Below, in pieces: positions 43,865 through 52,687 of a stretch of 64,000 bases of DNA. Each line of letters begins with the position of its first letter. Position 1 is the stretch's first letter. Location: the NCBI RefSeq assembly GCF_022374875.2, contig NZ_CP092427.2:1054001-1118000 (forward strand), in the 5' to 3' direction. The notes under the pieces were generated by a model. That model was not told where the DNA came from and did no database searches. It saw only the letters and a list, made by a program, of their open reading frames with translations. The position numbers were made by a program, and so were the translations under genes. Origin of the DNA: Mycolicibacterium rufum (lineage in GTDB: Bacteria > Actinomycetota > Actinomycetes > Mycobacteriales > Mycobacteriaceae).

Positions 43865-43958
43865 TGAGTGAGGGCGAGATACTCAACAATGTGCACGTTA
43901 TTGCACGCCCCGCGCAGTCCCCGCCCCCGCCATTGCGCTGCCCGACGAATGGACAGAA

Positions 43959-44717
43959 ATGACCTTCCCCCAGTTCGCGTTTGCTGACGACGACACCACC
44001 CGCCTGGACGCCAGCCCGCATTATTGGGACCCGGCCACCGAATGCACCATCGTCTACGCGCGGCCGTCGGTGGAGCGGGACCTGTGGGCCGATTACCTCG
44101 AAGGGGCATTTCACAGCTACCAAGCGCACGGCATCGGTACCGCTATCGATGTCGACGCGTTGCGTCGCGGAGACGATACCGCCCTCTTCGCCGCATGCGT
44201 CGATCAGAAGGGACGAGTAGTGGGCGGGCTGCGCGCGAAAGGCCCGTACACGTCGGTCGACGAATGCCACGCGATCGAGGAATGGGCGGGGCAACCGGGC
44301 GAGAGCGCGGTCCGGAAGATGGTCAACGACCGCCTCCCGTTCGGGGTGGCGGAGATGAAGACGGCGTGGGTCACCGACGACCAGGAGCAGAGCCGCCGTC
44401 TGACCAATGCCATCGCGCGGACCCCGCTGCACGCGATGGATCTGCTCGGCATCCAGTTCATCGTGGCCACCGCCGCGTCCTACGTGCTCAAGCGTTGGCT
44501 GTCCTCCGGGGGCGTGCTGGCCACCAAGATCCCCGCCACCCCGTATCCGGACGTCCGATACCAGACCCGGCTGGCCTGGTGGGATCGCTTGACCTTCGCC
44601 AACCACGCCCATCCGCGCCAGCTCGCCGCGTTCCTCGCCGATCAGCGCGCCATGATGCCGGAATCCGGTCAGCGGGGCGAGATCGCCGTCGGGTCCACCG
44701 CGTGGCAGCGGGGATGA
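43959..44717 (+). CDS. Hypothetical protein with acyltransferase (GNAT-like) features
   Basis: The 252-residue soluble protein has no signal peptide. It resembles GNAT-type N-acyltransferases loosely: a Y-x-x-Y-x-x-G-I-G helix, D-x-K-G-R-V-V-G-G-L-R-A-K-G-P-Y (strand plus acyl-CoA-loop-like turn near residues 83-98) and a later I-A-R-T-P-L-H-A-M-D-L-L-G-I-Q-F region. I do not recognise a named family. The stop overlaps the MoeY ATG by 4 bp (ATGA), so the two are co-translated and probably work together. Confidence 0.6.
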   Translation: MTFPQFAFADDDTTRLDASPHYWDPATECTIVYARPSVERDLWADYLEGAFHSYQAHGIGTAIDVDALRRGDDTALFAACVDQKGRVVGGLRAKGPYTSVDECHAIEEWAGQPGESAVRKMVNDRLPFGVAEMKTAWVTDDQEQSRRLTNAIARTPLHAMDLLGIQFIVATAASYVLKRWLSSGGVLATKIPATPYPDVRYQTRLAWWDRLTFANHAHPRQLAAFLADQRAMMPESGQRGEIAVGSTAWQRG

Positions 44718-46840
44718 CCCGCGACCACGCCGCCACCGTTCTCGACCCCACGATCCCCGCCGACGCCGCGCGGCTGACGGAACTGCGGCGCGACCCCGGG
44801 ATCGAGGTCGTCGACACCGTGAGCCGGCAGCGTGAGGAACTCGCCGCCCTGCGCCCGGCCGTCGCGGCCGACGTCGCCGGCGAGCCGCCCCGGTGGGCGT
44901 ACTTCCCGTGGCGTCGCACGCTGGCCGGCGTGCTGGGGCCGCGGGCGTACCGGCTGCTGCGCCTCGACCGCAACCGCAATCTGATCGCACCCGACGAACT
45001 CGACGTCCTCGCCCGCCTGCGGGTCGGTGTCGTCGGCCTGAGTGTCGGTCACGCGATCGCCCACACGGTGGCCACCCAGGGTCTGTGCGGGGAGTTGCGG
45101 CTGGCCGATTTCGACGAGATCGACCTGTCCAACCTGAACCGGGTGCCGGCGACCGTGCTCGACGTGGGCGTGAACAAGGCGGTGGTGTGCGCCCGGCGGC
45201 TGGCCGAGCTGGATCCCTATCTACCGGTCATGGTGGAACCGGCAGGACTGACCGCCGAGACCGTCGACCGATTCCTCGACGGCGTCGACGTCCTCGTCGA
45301 GGAGTGTGACTCCCTCGACGCCAAGGTGCTGGTGCGCACCGCGGCGCGAGCGCGGGGCATCCCGGTGCTGATGGCGACCAGCAGCGGAGGCCTGCTCGAC
45401 GTCGAGCGGTTCGACGCCGAGCCAGGGCGCCCGGTGCTGCACGGGCTGCTCGGAGACATCGACGCCGAGCAGCTCGCCGGACTGAGCACGAAGGACAAGG
45501 TGCCGCGGGTGCTGCGGGTGATCGACGCCGCCACGCTGCCGTCCCGGATGGCGGCGTCCTTGCTGGAGGTGGGGACCACGCTGACGACGTGGCCGCAGCT
45601 GGCCTCCGAGGTGGCCGTCGGCGCCGCGTCGGTGGCCGAAGCGGTGCGGCGGATTGGGCTCGGCGAACCCCTGCCGTCCGGTCGGGTCAGGATCGACGTC
45701 CCGGCGTTGTTCGACGGCATTGGTGAGCCCTCAGGCCACGACAGCCCACCGGACAGCGAGTCGGACCGCCCGCCGGTCCGGCTGGACGACGACGTGATCG
45801 GCGCCGTCGCCGGCGCGGCCGCACGGGCACCCTCGGGCGGGAACAGCCAGCCCTGGGTCATCGAGCAGCGCGCCGACGGAATCGGCATCCACCTCGACCC
45901 GGCCCTCACCTCGGCGATGGACGTGGGCTTGCGCGGCAGCGCGGTAGCCGTGGGCGCCGCGGCGTTCAACGCGCGGGTGGCCGCGGCGGCGCGCGGGCAC
46001 TGCGCCCTGGTGGATTTCCTTGCAGGTGACGAGCGTTTCCCATTGAGCGCGCGGGTGCTGCTCACCGCCGACGGCCCAGACCCGACGCTGGCCGGCCTGT
46101 ACGAGGCGATGATGAGCCGGGAGACCAACCGGCATGTGGGGTCCCGCATCACGCTGGAGGATCACGCCGTCGCGGCGCTGACCGGCGCCGCGCAGGCCGA
46201 GGGCGCGCGGTTGCGGCTGCTCACCGAGCCGGGTGACCTGAAGGAGGCGGCGTCGCTGCTGTCCACGGCGGACCGGATCCGGTATCTGACCCCGCTGCTG
46301 CACGCCCAGATGATCGACGAGTTGCGCTGGCCCGGCGACGCGCGGGCGGACACCGGCATCGATGTGCGCAGCCTCGAACTCGACGACGCCGACGTGGTGG
46401 TGCTCGACATCCTGCGCCGCGGCGACGTCATGGGCCACCTCGCCCGGTGGGACGCGGGCGGCGTGCTCGGCGAGGACAGCTTCACGAAGGTGTGCTCCGC
46501 CACCGCGCTCGGCATCGTCACCGTCGAGGGCCGCTCCCTGGCCGACTACGCGCGCGCCGGATCGGCGGTCGAGGCGGTGTGGATCGAGGCGCAGCGTCAC
46601 GGCCTGGGCGTCCAGCCGGTGTCGCCGGCGTTTCTCTACGCCACCGACGACCACGAGTTCACCGCGCTGTCGCCCCGCTTCGCCGATACGCTCGCCCACC
46701 TGCAATACACTTTCCGGAAGTTGGTCTCCGCGCACGCCGAGGAATCACTGGCCTTGGTCCTGAGGCTCTCTCGGGCACCCAGCCCGTCGGTGACGAGTCG
46801 ACGTCGCGGCGAGGGGGAACACTCATCACCGATGACCTGA
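44714..46840 (+). CDS. moeY: MoeY-like fusion of E1/ThiF adenylyltransferase and nitroreductase domains
   Basis: This 708-residue protein has two enzyme halves. Residues 95-250 form an E1/ThiF/MoeB-like fold (V-G-V-V-G-L-S-V-G-H-A, then D-F-D-E-I-D-L-S-N-L-N-R, then V-E-E-C-D-S-L-D-A-K). The first glycine loop is G-x-S-x-G and no Zn-binding CxxC pair is seen. After a linker, residues 355-690 form an FMN nitroreductase-like half (A-R-A-P-S-G-G-N-S-Q-P-W). Length and order fit what I recall of Rv1355c (MoeY, 715 aa). E1 enzymes activate a C-terminal carboxylate; combined with a dehydrogenase half this resembles modified-peptide chemistry more than molybdopterin synthesis. Confidence 0.8.
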   Translation: MTRDHAATVLDPTIPADAARLTELRRDPGIEVVDTVSRQREELAALRPAVAADVAGEPPRWAYFPWRRTLAGVLGPRAYRLLRLDRNRNLIAPDELDVLARLRVGVVGLSVGHAIAHTVATQGLCGELRLADFDEIDLSNLNRVPATVLDVGVNKAVVCARRLAELDPYLPVMVEPAGLTAETVDRFLDGVDVLVEECDSLDAKVLVRTAARARGIPVLMATSSGGLLDVERFDAEPGRPVLHGLLGDIDAEQLAGLSTKDKVPRVLRVIDAATLPSRMAASLLEVGTTLTTWPQLASEVAVGAASVAEAVRRIGLGEPLPSGRVRIDVPALFDGIGEPSGHDSPPDSESDRPPVRLDDDVIGAVAGAAARAPSGGNSQPWVIEQRADGIGIHLDPALTSAMDVGLRGSAVAVGAAAFNARVAAAARGHCALVDFLAGDERFPLSARVLLTADGPDPTLAGLYEAMMSRETNRHVGSRITLEDHAVAALTGAAQAEGARLRLLTEPGDLKEAASLLSTADRIRYLTPLLHAQMIDELRWPGDARADTGIDVRSLELDDADVVVLDILRRGDVMGHLARWDAGGVLGEDSFTKVCSATALGIVTVEGRSLADYARAGSAVEAVWIEAQRHGLGVQPVSPAFLYATDDHEFTALSPRFADTLAHLQYTFRKLVSAHAEESLALVLRLSRAPSPSVTSRRRGEGEHSSPMT

Positions 46841-46861
46841 CGCGGATACGGAGCGAGGCGG

Positions 46862-48691
46862 TTGCCCGAGAGCCTGGACCTGGTGGTCACATCGGTCGCG
46901 ACCCGGCTCATGGGTGCGACCGCGGCGACCGCGGTCGACGTCAGCCAGGGTGTCCTCGCCGAACTCGTCGAGTACTTCGGCGTCGATGTGAGCTTTCTGC
47001 GCCGTAACGACCACACCCGGCGCGCCTCCGTGCTGGTCGCCGAATGGCCTGTCCGTCCCGGGATTCCCGATCCCGATCCGCTCAAGGTCGTCTACTTCGA
47101 GGGCGCCGATCCGGTGTTCGCCCTCGCCGAGCATCAGAAGGAACCTGTCGTCTTCCGGCCGGAGCCGTCCACCGACGATTACCAACGCACCATCAACGAG
47201 GGCCGCCAGATCCCGGCCACGTCGATGGCGTGTGTTCCGCTGCTGTCCGGCGAGGTGACCTCAGGAGTGCTGGGCTTCGTCAAGTTCGGCGACCGCGATT
47301 GGACCGAGGCCGAACTCAACGCCCTCAAGGCGATCGCGTCGCTGCTCGCGCAGGTGCAGGCGCGGGTGGACGCCGAGGAGCAGCTGCGCTACCTCGCCGA
47401 GCACGACGACCTGACGGGTCTGTACAACCGCCGCGCGCTGCTCAGCCACCTGGACGCCCGGCTCGCCGAGGGGCAGCCCGGGCCGGTGTCGGCGCTCTTC
47501 TTCGACCTCGACCGGCTCAAGGCGATCAACGACTACCTCGGTCACACCGCAGGCGACTGGTTCATCCGGGTGCTGGCCGAACGCTTGCGACGCGGCGCCG
47601 AGGGCCCGCACCTGATCGCCCGGCTCGGCGGCGACGAGTTCGTCGTGGTGCCGACCACTCCGATGGACGCCGACGCCGCGGAGGCGCTCGCGCACCGTCT
47701 GCAGGCCGTGCTGCGCGAGCGGGTGTCGATCGACGGCGAGATGCTCACCCGCACGGTCAGCATCGGCGTGGCGCTCGGCGTCCCGGGACACGACAGCACG
47801 TCGGATCTCCTGCGCCGGGCCGATCAGGCGGTGCTGACCGCGAAGGGCTCGGGCGGCAACCAGGTCGCCGTCTTCACCGACGACATGTCGATGAAGAACG
47901 AGTTCCGCAACGACATCGAACTGCACCTGCAGACCGTCATCGAGAACGGCGCCCTGCTGCTGCACTACCTGCCCGAGGTCGACATGCGCACGGGCGAGAT
48001 CGTCGCCTGCGAGGCTCTCGTCCGGTGGCAGCACCCCACGCGCGGTCTGCTGGCCCCCGACGCGTTCATCGGGGTCGCCGAATCCATCAACATGGCAGGC
48101 GAATTGGGCAGGTGGGTGATGCGCACCGCGTGTGCCGAATTCGCCGCCTGGCGGTCGCGGGGTGTCGGCACCGACGCGGTGATGCGGATCAACGTGTCAC
48201 CGGTGCAGCTGGTGACCGACGGCTTCGTGGAGGCGGTCGCGGACACGATGGCCGAGTTCGGCCTGGCCCGCGGTTCGGTGTGTCTGGAGATCACCGAGAG
48301 CGTGGTGGTGCAGGACATCGAGACCACCCGCATCACGCTCGCGGGCCTCAAGGCCGCCGGTGTTCAGGTTGCGATCGACGACTTCGGCACCGGGTACAGC
48401 GCGCTGTCGCAGCTGAAGTCGCTGCCCGTCGACACCCTGAAGATCGACCGCAGCTTCGTCCGCGAATTGGGTTCTGACCCAGGCGATCTGGCGATCGTCC
48501 GGGCGATCATCGCGCTCGCCGAGGCGTTCGGCCTGGAACTGGTCGCCGAGGGCGTGGAGACCGAGGCCGCGGCGCTCACCCTGCTGCGGCACGGATGCCA
48601 CCGCGCGCAGGGGTTCCTGCTGTCACGGCCGATCGCCGGCGCCGCGATGGAGTCCCTGCTGGCCAAGGGCCGCATCCCCGTGCAGTTCTAG
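46862..48691 (+). CDS. GAF-GGDEF-EAL bifunctional c-di-GMP enzyme (DcpA/MSDGC-1 type)
   Basis: The 609-residue protein has a GAF sensor (about residues 20-165), a diguanylate cyclase domain with intact G256-G-D-E-F260, and a phosphodiesterase domain with intact E384-A-L plus D-D-F-G-T-G-Y. Both halves should be active, so it can make and break c-di-GMP. The layout matches M. smegmatis MSMEG_2196 and Rv1354c, which as I recall also neighbours MoeY in M. tuberculosis. The start is probably TTG at 46862, 21 nt after the MoeY stop; a GTG seven codons inside is the alternative. Confidence 0.93.
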   Translation: MPESLDLVVTSVATRLMGATAATAVDVSQGVLAELVEYFGVDVSFLRRNDHTRRASVLVAEWPVRPGIPDPDPLKVVYFEGADPVFALAEHQKEPVVFRPEPSTDDYQRTINEGRQIPATSMACVPLLSGEVTSGVLGFVKFGDRDWTEAELNALKAIASLLAQVQARVDAEEQLRYLAEHDDLTGLYNRRALLSHLDARLAEGQPGPVSALFFDLDRLKAINDYLGHTAGDWFIRVLAERLRRGAEGPHLIARLGGDEFVVVPTTPMDADAAEALAHRLQAVLRERVSIDGEMLTRTVSIGVALGVPGHDSTSDLLRRADQAVLTAKGSGGNQVAVFTDDMSMKNEFRNDIELHLQTVIENGALLLHYLPEVDMRTGEIVACEALVRWQHPTRGLLAPDAFIGVAESINMAGELGRWVMRTACAEFAAWRSRGVGTDAVMRINVSPVQLVTDGFVEAVADTMAEFGLARGSVCLEITESVVVQDIETTRITLAGLKAAGVQVAIDDFGTGYSALSQLKSLPVDTLKIDRSFVRELGSDPGDLAIVRAIIALAEAFGLELVAEGVETEAAALTLLRHGCHRAQGFLLSRPIAGAAMESLLAKGRIPVQF

Positions 48692-48698
48692 AGCTGTC

Positions 48699-49451
48699 TC
48701 ACTGCGCCGAGAGGAGCTCGACACGGCCGAACCGGCTGGCGGTCCTGCCGACGAGCGCGGGCCGCAGACCCGCGGCGAGGGGAACGTCGTCGCCTGCAGG
48801 CGCCCCGCCGCAGACCAGCACACCGTGGCGGGCCCGGATCGCGAGCGGCCCGTCGGCCGTGGCGAAGACCACCCCGGCGACCGTGTTGTCCTCGAAGACC
48901 AGACGGCTCACGGCGTCCACGGGATGGACGTGCACCCGGTGGTTGCGGGCCTGCGCGGTCAGCCCGGCGAGGACCCCGGCATCGGCCGACGTCGCACCGA
49001 GGTCGGGCGCGTACACCTCGAGCAGGTCACCGTCGGCCGACTGCACCGTCTCGGAGGGCCAATCGGTGACCCGGGTGTAGAGGTAGCCCGTCGGGGAGGC
49101 GATGCAGGAGGCGGCCCACCGCCGGAGTCGTCCTCCGTCGAAGGCCGGAACCGTGCGCCTGCGCTTGTTCGTCGACGGTTCCCGGTACGCCTGCGCCGTG
49201 CGGACGGGCAGCGCCTCCTCGTCGGCGGGCAGCCGCTTGAGGTCGATGTCGCCGGCGAGTTCGGCCACGTACGCTGTGGTCGCGGGGTCGCCGCGCAGCG
49301 AGTCGAACCACATCCGGGTGCGTCGCTGTTGACCGGCGATCATCACGTCGCCGCCGTGTTCACTCGTGGCGATGGCGCAGATCATCCCCGCGTAGCCGGC
49401 GTCGGTGCACACGACGTCGACGACGTCATCCCACACCACATCTGCATCCAC
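48699..49451 (-). CDS. Degenerate FAD-binding dehydrogenase-like protein
   Basis: The 250 residues follow the outline of fumarate reductase/KstD-like flavoproteins: an N-terminal beta-alpha-beta (D-D-V-V-D-V-V-C-T-D-A-G-Y-A-G-M) and a C-terminal G-V-L-V-C-G-G-A strand. The dinucleotide motif G-x-G-x-x-G is replaced by C-T-D-A-G-Y-A-G and the following acidic ribose ligand is absent (V-M-I-A-G). The protein is also about half the family length. It may bind flavin poorly or serve another role. The GTG at 49451 is chosen as the first start before this fold; longer frames begin in low-complexity sequence. Confidence 0.55.
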   Translation of the reverse strand: MDADVVWDDVVDVVCTDAGYAGMICAIATSEHGGDVMIAGQQRRTRMWFDSLRGDPATTAYVAELAGDIDLKRLPADEEALPVRTAQAYREPSTNKRRRTVPAFDGGRLRRWAASCIASPTGYLYTRVTDWPSETVQSADGDLLEVYAPDLGATSADAGVLAGLTAQARNHRVHVHPVDAVSRLVFEDNTVAGVVFATADGPLAIRARHGVLVCGGAPAGDDVPLAAGLRPALVGRTASRFGRVELLSAQ

Positions 49452-49636
49452 GGTTATCCGCCTTCGGTTTGCCAGTCCACCGGCTTCGCGAGGACTGCCG
49501 ACGCACACGGATCGCCATCGGCCGGGCATATCGTGCTGACCTTTGCCGCCATGGCCTGTGGCAACACAAATCAACTTACCACCGGCGGGGCGTGGCGCGT
49601 CTCGACGAGACCCGGGCGTCACCCCACTTAACTAAC

Positions 49637-49642
49637 TAGGTT
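49637..49642 (+). promoter_or_regulatory. Possible -10 element TAGGTT before paired FadE genes
   Basis: TAGGTT sits in an AT-rich TTAACTAACTAGGTTTACT segment 37 bp before the start codon of the first acyl-CoA dehydrogenase. GAGAGGGG serves as its ribosome-binding site. Confidence 0.4.
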
Positions 49643-49679
49643 TACTCTGTGTGGGGCATCCGGCTGAGAGGGGCAAGCG

Positions 49680-50912
49680 ATGGATCTGCAGTGGTCACCG
49701 TCCGAGCTCGCGTTCCGCGACGAGGTACGGGCGTTCCTCGCCGCAAAGCTCACCCCCGAGCTGCGGCGCGCAGGCCGGCTGATGACGAGCGTCTACGCCG
49801 ACCACGAGGCCAGCATGGAGTGGCAGCGGATCCTGCACGAGAAGGGCTGGGCGGCCCCGGCGTGGCCGGTCGAGCACGGGGGATGTGACTGGAGCCTGAC
49901 CCAGCACTACATCTTCAGCCGGGAGTCGACGCTCGCCGGCGCGCCGACGCTGTCGCCGATGGGGATCAAGATGGTCGCCCACGCCATCGTCCGGTTCGGC
50001 ACCGAGGAACAGAAGGATTACTTCCTGCCCCGCATCCTCACCGGGGAGGTCTTCTTCTGCCAGGGCTACTCCGAACCCGAGGCGGGCTCGGATCTGGCCG
50101 CGCTGTCGATGGCCGCCCGCGACGACGGCGACGACCTGGTGTGCACCGGCAGCAAGATCTGGACCACCCATGCGCGGGAAGCGAACTGGATGTTCGCCCT
50201 CGTGCGCACCACCCGCGGTGAGAAGAAGCAGCGGGGTATCACGTTCGTGCTGATCGACCTGACGTCGCCGGGTGTCGAGATCCGGCCCCTGGTCATGACG
50301 TCGGGCGAGGAGGTGCAGAATCAGGTCTTCTTCGACGAGGTGCGCGTGCCCAAGGCCAATGTGATCGGCGAGATCGACGACGGCTGGACCGTCGCGAAGT
50401 ACCTGCTGGAGTTCGAGCGCGGCGGCGGGTCGTCGGCGCCCGCGTTGCAGGTGATGGCCGAGGAGATCGCCGCGGCAGCAGCCGAACAGCCCGGACCCGG
50501 GGGCGGGCGGCTGCTCGACGATCCGGCCTTTGCGCGCAAGCTCGCCGACGCCCGGATCCGCACCGAGGTGCTCGAGATCCTCGAGTACCAGGTCCTCGCC
50601 GTCGTCGCCGCCGGCGGCAACCCCGGAGCCAAGTCGTCGATGCTCAAGGTGCTCGGCACCGAACTCAGCCAGTCGATCACCGAGCTCGCGATGGAGGCCG
50701 CGGGGCCGCGCGGCCGGGCCTATCAGCCACACGCGACCTGTCCCGGCGGTCCGATCGCCGACTTCGACCCGCCCGCAGACGGTTACGTCACCGGAGCGCC
50801 GTGGCAGGCGGTGGCGCCGCTGCGGTACTTCAACGACCGCGCGGGCTCGATCTACGCCGGCAGCAACGAGATTCAGCGCAACATCCTGGCCAAAGCAGCA
50901 CTCGGACTCTAG
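49680..50912 (+). CDS. Acyl-CoA dehydrogenase, probable alpha partner of a FadE pair
   Basis: The 410-residue enzyme contains C-Q-G-Y-S-E-P-E-A-G-S-D-L-A-A-L, G-S-K-I-W-T-T-H-A and a C-terminal G-S-I-Y-A-G-S-N-E-I-Q-R-N-I. This is the mycobacterial FadE type that works as alpha2beta2 with a second, shorter ACAD encoded downstream. The partner follows after 10 bp. Such pairs usually act on bulky CoA esters such as steroid side chains, although the substrate here is not known. Confidence 0.92.
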   Translation: MDLQWSPSELAFRDEVRAFLAAKLTPELRRAGRLMTSVYADHEASMEWQRILHEKGWAAPAWPVEHGGCDWSLTQHYIFSRESTLAGAPTLSPMGIKMVAHAIVRFGTEEQKDYFLPRILTGEVFFCQGYSEPEAGSDLAALSMAARDDGDDLVCTGSKIWTTHAREANWMFALVRTTRGEKKQRGITFVLIDLTSPGVEIRPLVMTSGEEVQNQVFFDEVRVPKANVIGEIDDGWTVAKYLLEFERGGGSSAPALQVMAEEIAAAAAEQPGPGGGRLLDDPAFARKLADARIRTEVLEILEYQVLAVVAAGGNPGAKSSMLKVLGTELSQSITELAMEAAGPRGRAYQPHATCPGGPIADFDPPADGYVTGAPWQAVAPLRYFNDRAGSIYAGSNEIQRNILAKAALGL

Positions 50913-50922
50913 GGGACGACCG

Positions 50923-52065
50923 ATGGACTTCACGCTCACCGACGAGCAGGAACTGCTCCGCGCCGGCCTGACGCGGTTCCTCGCCACCCGCTACGACCTG
51001 GAGAAGAGCCGCGCAGCGGCCAAGACCGGACCCGGGTGGCAGCCCGAGATCTGGCGGGCCTTCGCCGACGACCTCGGCCTCCTCGGAGCCGCGCTCCCCG
51101 AGGAGTGCGGCGGCATCGGCGGAGGTCCGGTCGAGATGATGGTCATCGCCGAAGCCCTCGGACACGCGCTGGTCGTGGAACCGTACGTCGACACCGCGGT
51201 GGTGGCCGCAGGACTGCTGCGGCGGGCCGGCGGCGAGGCCGCGACCGCACTGCTCGACCGGATCGTGTCGGGCGCCGCGGTCGTCACGCTCGCCGCCACC
51301 GAGCCGACATCGGGCGAGAACTGGCAGGACGTGTCGACGACCGCGGAGCGCGACGGCGAGTCGTGGGTGCTCACCGGGTCGAAGATCGTGTCGGCGAGCA
51401 CTCCCCTGGCCGACCACGTACTCGTCACCGCACGCACGTCCGGTGACCGCGCCGACGCCGCCGGGATATCGCTGTTTCTCATCGAGATCGCCTCGGTGAC
51501 AACGGGTCTCGAGATGCACCATTACCGGACCATCGACGACCGACGCGCCTCCGACATCACGCTGGACCGCGTGCGGCTGCCGGCGTCGGCACTCCTCGGC
51601 GACGAGGGCGCGGCCTGGGGGTCGCTCGCCCGGGCCCGCGACGAGGGCGCCGCCGCGGTGTGCGCCGAGGCGGTCGGCGCCATGCGCAAGGTACTCGCCG
51701 ACACCGTCGAGTACTGCACGCAGCGACAGCAGTTCGGTCAGCCCATCGGCAGCTTTCAGGCGCTGCAGCACCGCATGGTCGACATGTACATGGAGGTCGA
51801 ACAGTCCTCCGCCGCGGTGTATCTGGCGATCCTGCGACTCGACGCCGACGACGCCACCCGCGCGCGTGCGGTATCGGCGGCCAAGGCGACCGTCGGCCGG
51901 GCGGCGCGCTTCGTCGGGCAGCAGGCGGTCCAGCTGCACGGCGGGATGGGCATGACCGAGGAACTGGCCATCGGCCACTACTTCAAGCGGCTGACCGCGC
52001 TGCAGTTCGAGTTCGGCTCCACCGACCACCACCTCGGCCGGTACGCCGCGCTGACGCGCGGGTAG
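50923..52065 (+). CDS. Acyl-CoA dehydrogenase, probable beta partner of a FadE pair
   Basis: This 380-residue ACAD-fold protein has the family outline (L-L-G-A-A-L-P-E-E-C-G-G-I, A-A-T-E-P, Q-R-Q-Q-F-G-Q-P-I-G-S-F-Q-A-L-Q-H, Q-L-H-G-G-M-G-M-T-E-E). It ends in Q-F-E-F-G-S-T-D-H-H and lacks the standard glutamate-bearing EGTxEIQ-type motif. That fits a heteromeric beta subunit supporting FAD or substrate binding. It begins 10 bp after the previous gene with AGGGGACG before the ATG. Confidence 0.9.
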   Translation: MDFTLTDEQELLRAGLTRFLATRYDLEKSRAAAKTGPGWQPEIWRAFADDLGLLGAALPEECGGIGGGPVEMMVIAEALGHALVVEPYVDTAVVAAGLLRRAGGEAATALLDRIVSGAAVVTLAATEPTSGENWQDVSTTAERDGESWVLTGSKIVSASTPLADHVLVTARTSGDRADAAGISLFLIEIASVTTGLEMHHYRTIDDRRASDITLDRVRLPASALLGDEGAAWGSLARARDEGAAAVCAEAVGAMRKVLADTVEYCTQRQQFGQPIGSFQALQHRMVDMYMEVEQSSAAVYLAILRLDADDATRARAVSAAKATVGRAARFVGQQAVQLHGGMGMTEELAIGHYFKRLTALQFEFGSTDHHLGRYAALTRG

Positions 52066-52066
52066 G

Positions 52067-52390
52067 TCAGGAGCCGCGGGCCACGATCACCGGCATCCGC
52101 GCCGACTGCACCACCTGTGACCCGACCGACCCGAGCAGCATGCCGGCGAATCCGCCGCGGCCGTGGCTGCCCACGACGAGCAGTTGCGCCTTGGCTGCTT
52201 CCTCGAGAAGCCGGCGGGCAGGCTGGTCGCGGCGCACCACCCGGCGGACCGCCACGTCGGGATAGCGCTCCTGCCAGCCGGCGAGTCGCTCGGCCAGCAG
52301 CATGTCCTCCTCGGGCTGCACCTCGGTCCACGCGTCGTCGGGCAGTTCGTATCCGGCGTCACTCCAGGTGTGCACCGCGACGAGGCCACC
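52067..52390 (-). pseudogene. Universal stress protein remnant (C-terminal domain only)
   Basis: About 105 residues match the end of the second Usp domain of a mycobacterial tandem-Usp protein: V-A-V-H-T-W-S-D, A-E-R-L-A-G-W-Q-E-R-Y-P-D-V, V-V-G-S-H-G-R-G-G-F-A-G-M-L-L-G-S-V and V-P-V-I-V-type ending. The usual length is about 290 residues, so the first domain and the start codon are lost. Upstream of about 52390 the frame turns into sequence antisense to an unrelated fragment on the other strand. This is a truncated gene. Confidence 0.75.
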
Positions 52391-52618
52391 AGGGACGTCC
52401 TGGCCCTGTCGATGCCGGTGCTGACCCCCACCCAGGTGATGCTGCAGAAGTTGCGGTCCCTGCACGAACACCACTGCGATTTCGCGCCGCTGATCCTGGT
52501 GGCGCGTGCGGTCCGCGAACAGCTCGACTGGGCTGCCCTGCGCGAGGGGACCGCCGAGAACCCTTTCGCCGCAACCTTTCTCGAGCTCTGCACACGCCTG
52601 GACATCACTCCCAGCTGA
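52376..52618 (+). pseudogene. Nucleotidyltransferase-family remnant (C-terminal part)
   Basis: About 80 residues from the junction to the stop at 52618 match the C-terminal end of actinobacterial nucleotidyltransferase-like proteins: M-P-V-L-T-P-T-Q-V-M-L-Q-K-L, L-H-E-H-H-C-D-F-A, A-R-A-V-R-E-Q-L-D-W and N-P-F-A-A-T-F-L-E-L. The catalytic N-terminal G-S-x-x-R-x-x-x-D-x-D half is missing. It lies back to back with the Usp remnant, and both lack their 5' ends. Translation from the internal ATG at 52412 is possible but would give only a fragment. Confidence 0.65.
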
Positions 52619-52687
52619 TGCGCAGGTGAGATCGGTTGTCCCCGGGCTACACTCGGCCGCGGGATCGATCCGAAGGCGAGGACGGAC

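Larger units (their letters stand above)
43133..43958. other. 826-bp intergenic region, regulatory
   Basis: No coding sequence is supported. Features seen are a perfect dyad GGTTACC-GTCG-GGTAACC at 43572-43589, further GTTACCG hexamers around 43750 and 43806, and a direct repeat GAATTCCTG at 43825-43833 and 43856-43864. The stretches 43310-43440 and 43720-43930 are markedly AT-richer than their neighbours. It is the largest gene-free stretch in the window and lies upstream of the MoeY/c-di-GMP operon. No riboswitch fold was recognised. Confidence 0.5.

Noticed and set aside
43133..43958. A c-di-GMP riboswitch in front of the c-di-GMP enzyme operon
   Set aside because: I could not find the conserved GEMM core or a matching pair of helices.
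52163..52618. A complete 151-residue plus-strand gene
   Set aside because: Its first 70 residues are antisense to the Usp remnant. Only the part after about 52376 resembles a known family, so it is treated as a truncated gene.
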